Shown here in pieces: positions 16,399-16,411 of a DNA stretch of 16,411 bases. Origin of the DNA: JBIOWF01 sp044868295 (lineage in GTDB: Bacteria; Actinomycetota; Actinomycetes; Streptosporangiales; Streptosporangiaceae); contig JBIOWF010000194.1 in assembly GCA_044868295.1 (NCBI GenBank), positions 1 through 16,411 of the forward strand, read 5' to 3'. The notes below the pieces were generated by a model that saw only the letters and a program-made list of their open reading frames with translations, was not told where the DNA came from and ran no database searches. The position numbers were made by a program, and so were the translations under genes. The first letter of the stretch is position 1; each line of letters opens with the position of its first letter.

Positions 16399-16411
16399 TG
16401 TTCTCCCCCGG

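Overview
The window is 16.4 kb of high-GC DNA whose real genes all lie on the minus strand. G/C-rich third codon positions, the gene families present (multi-pass Ser/Thr kinases with proline-rich linkers, a Tat-exported amine oxidase, a YbaK/EbsC protein) and several genes without a clear Shine-Dalgarno sequence point to an actinomycete. A Streptosporangiales-type genome is my guess, but the window has no rRNA or other decisive marker. Long plus-strand open frames are antisense shadows of these genes.

In transcription order (right to left) there are four blocks. (A) 16398-12982: a glycogen-debranching-type glycosidase (707 aa), then a GT4 glycosyltransferase (377 aa), separated by 159 bp holding a 17-bp tandem repeat and a hairpin. 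(B) 12918-8204: a small coiled-coil protein, a PP-loop ATPase-like enzyme with a QueC-like four-cysteine site, an M55 (DppA-type) D-aminopeptidase joined to it by an ATGA overlap, a Tat-signal FAD amine oxidase, and a YbaK/EbsC-family protein whose ATG directly follows the oxidase stop codon. (C) 8097-2297: three tandem paralogous Ser/Thr protein kinases of 739, 683 and 463 aa. All have N-terminal kinase domains, disordered linkers and several C-terminal membrane helices, and none has PASTA repeats. The gap between the second and third kinase holds what looks like a solo end of an IS200/IS605 (tnpB-type) element. (D) 1789-45: etfB-etfA, the electron transfer flavoprotein subunits, followed by a terminator-like hairpin. 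A 507-bp gap lies between C and D.

Block B reads as a small-molecule or cell-envelope pathway of unknown product: an ATP-dependent activating enzyme, a zinc D-aminopeptidase, an exported flavin oxidase and a deacylase-like protein. Block C reads as a membrane signalling module. Its most unusual element is in the middle kinase, whose linker carries six Thr-x-x-Leu motifs, the last four in exact 10-residue register. These fit the pThr(+3 hydrophobic) pattern read by FHA domains and could be an autophosphorylated docking array. The third kinase has a fresh 48-bp tandem duplication and scattered Pro-Thr-x-x motifs in the equivalent linker. I found no tRNA, rRNA, CRISPR array or intact mobile element.
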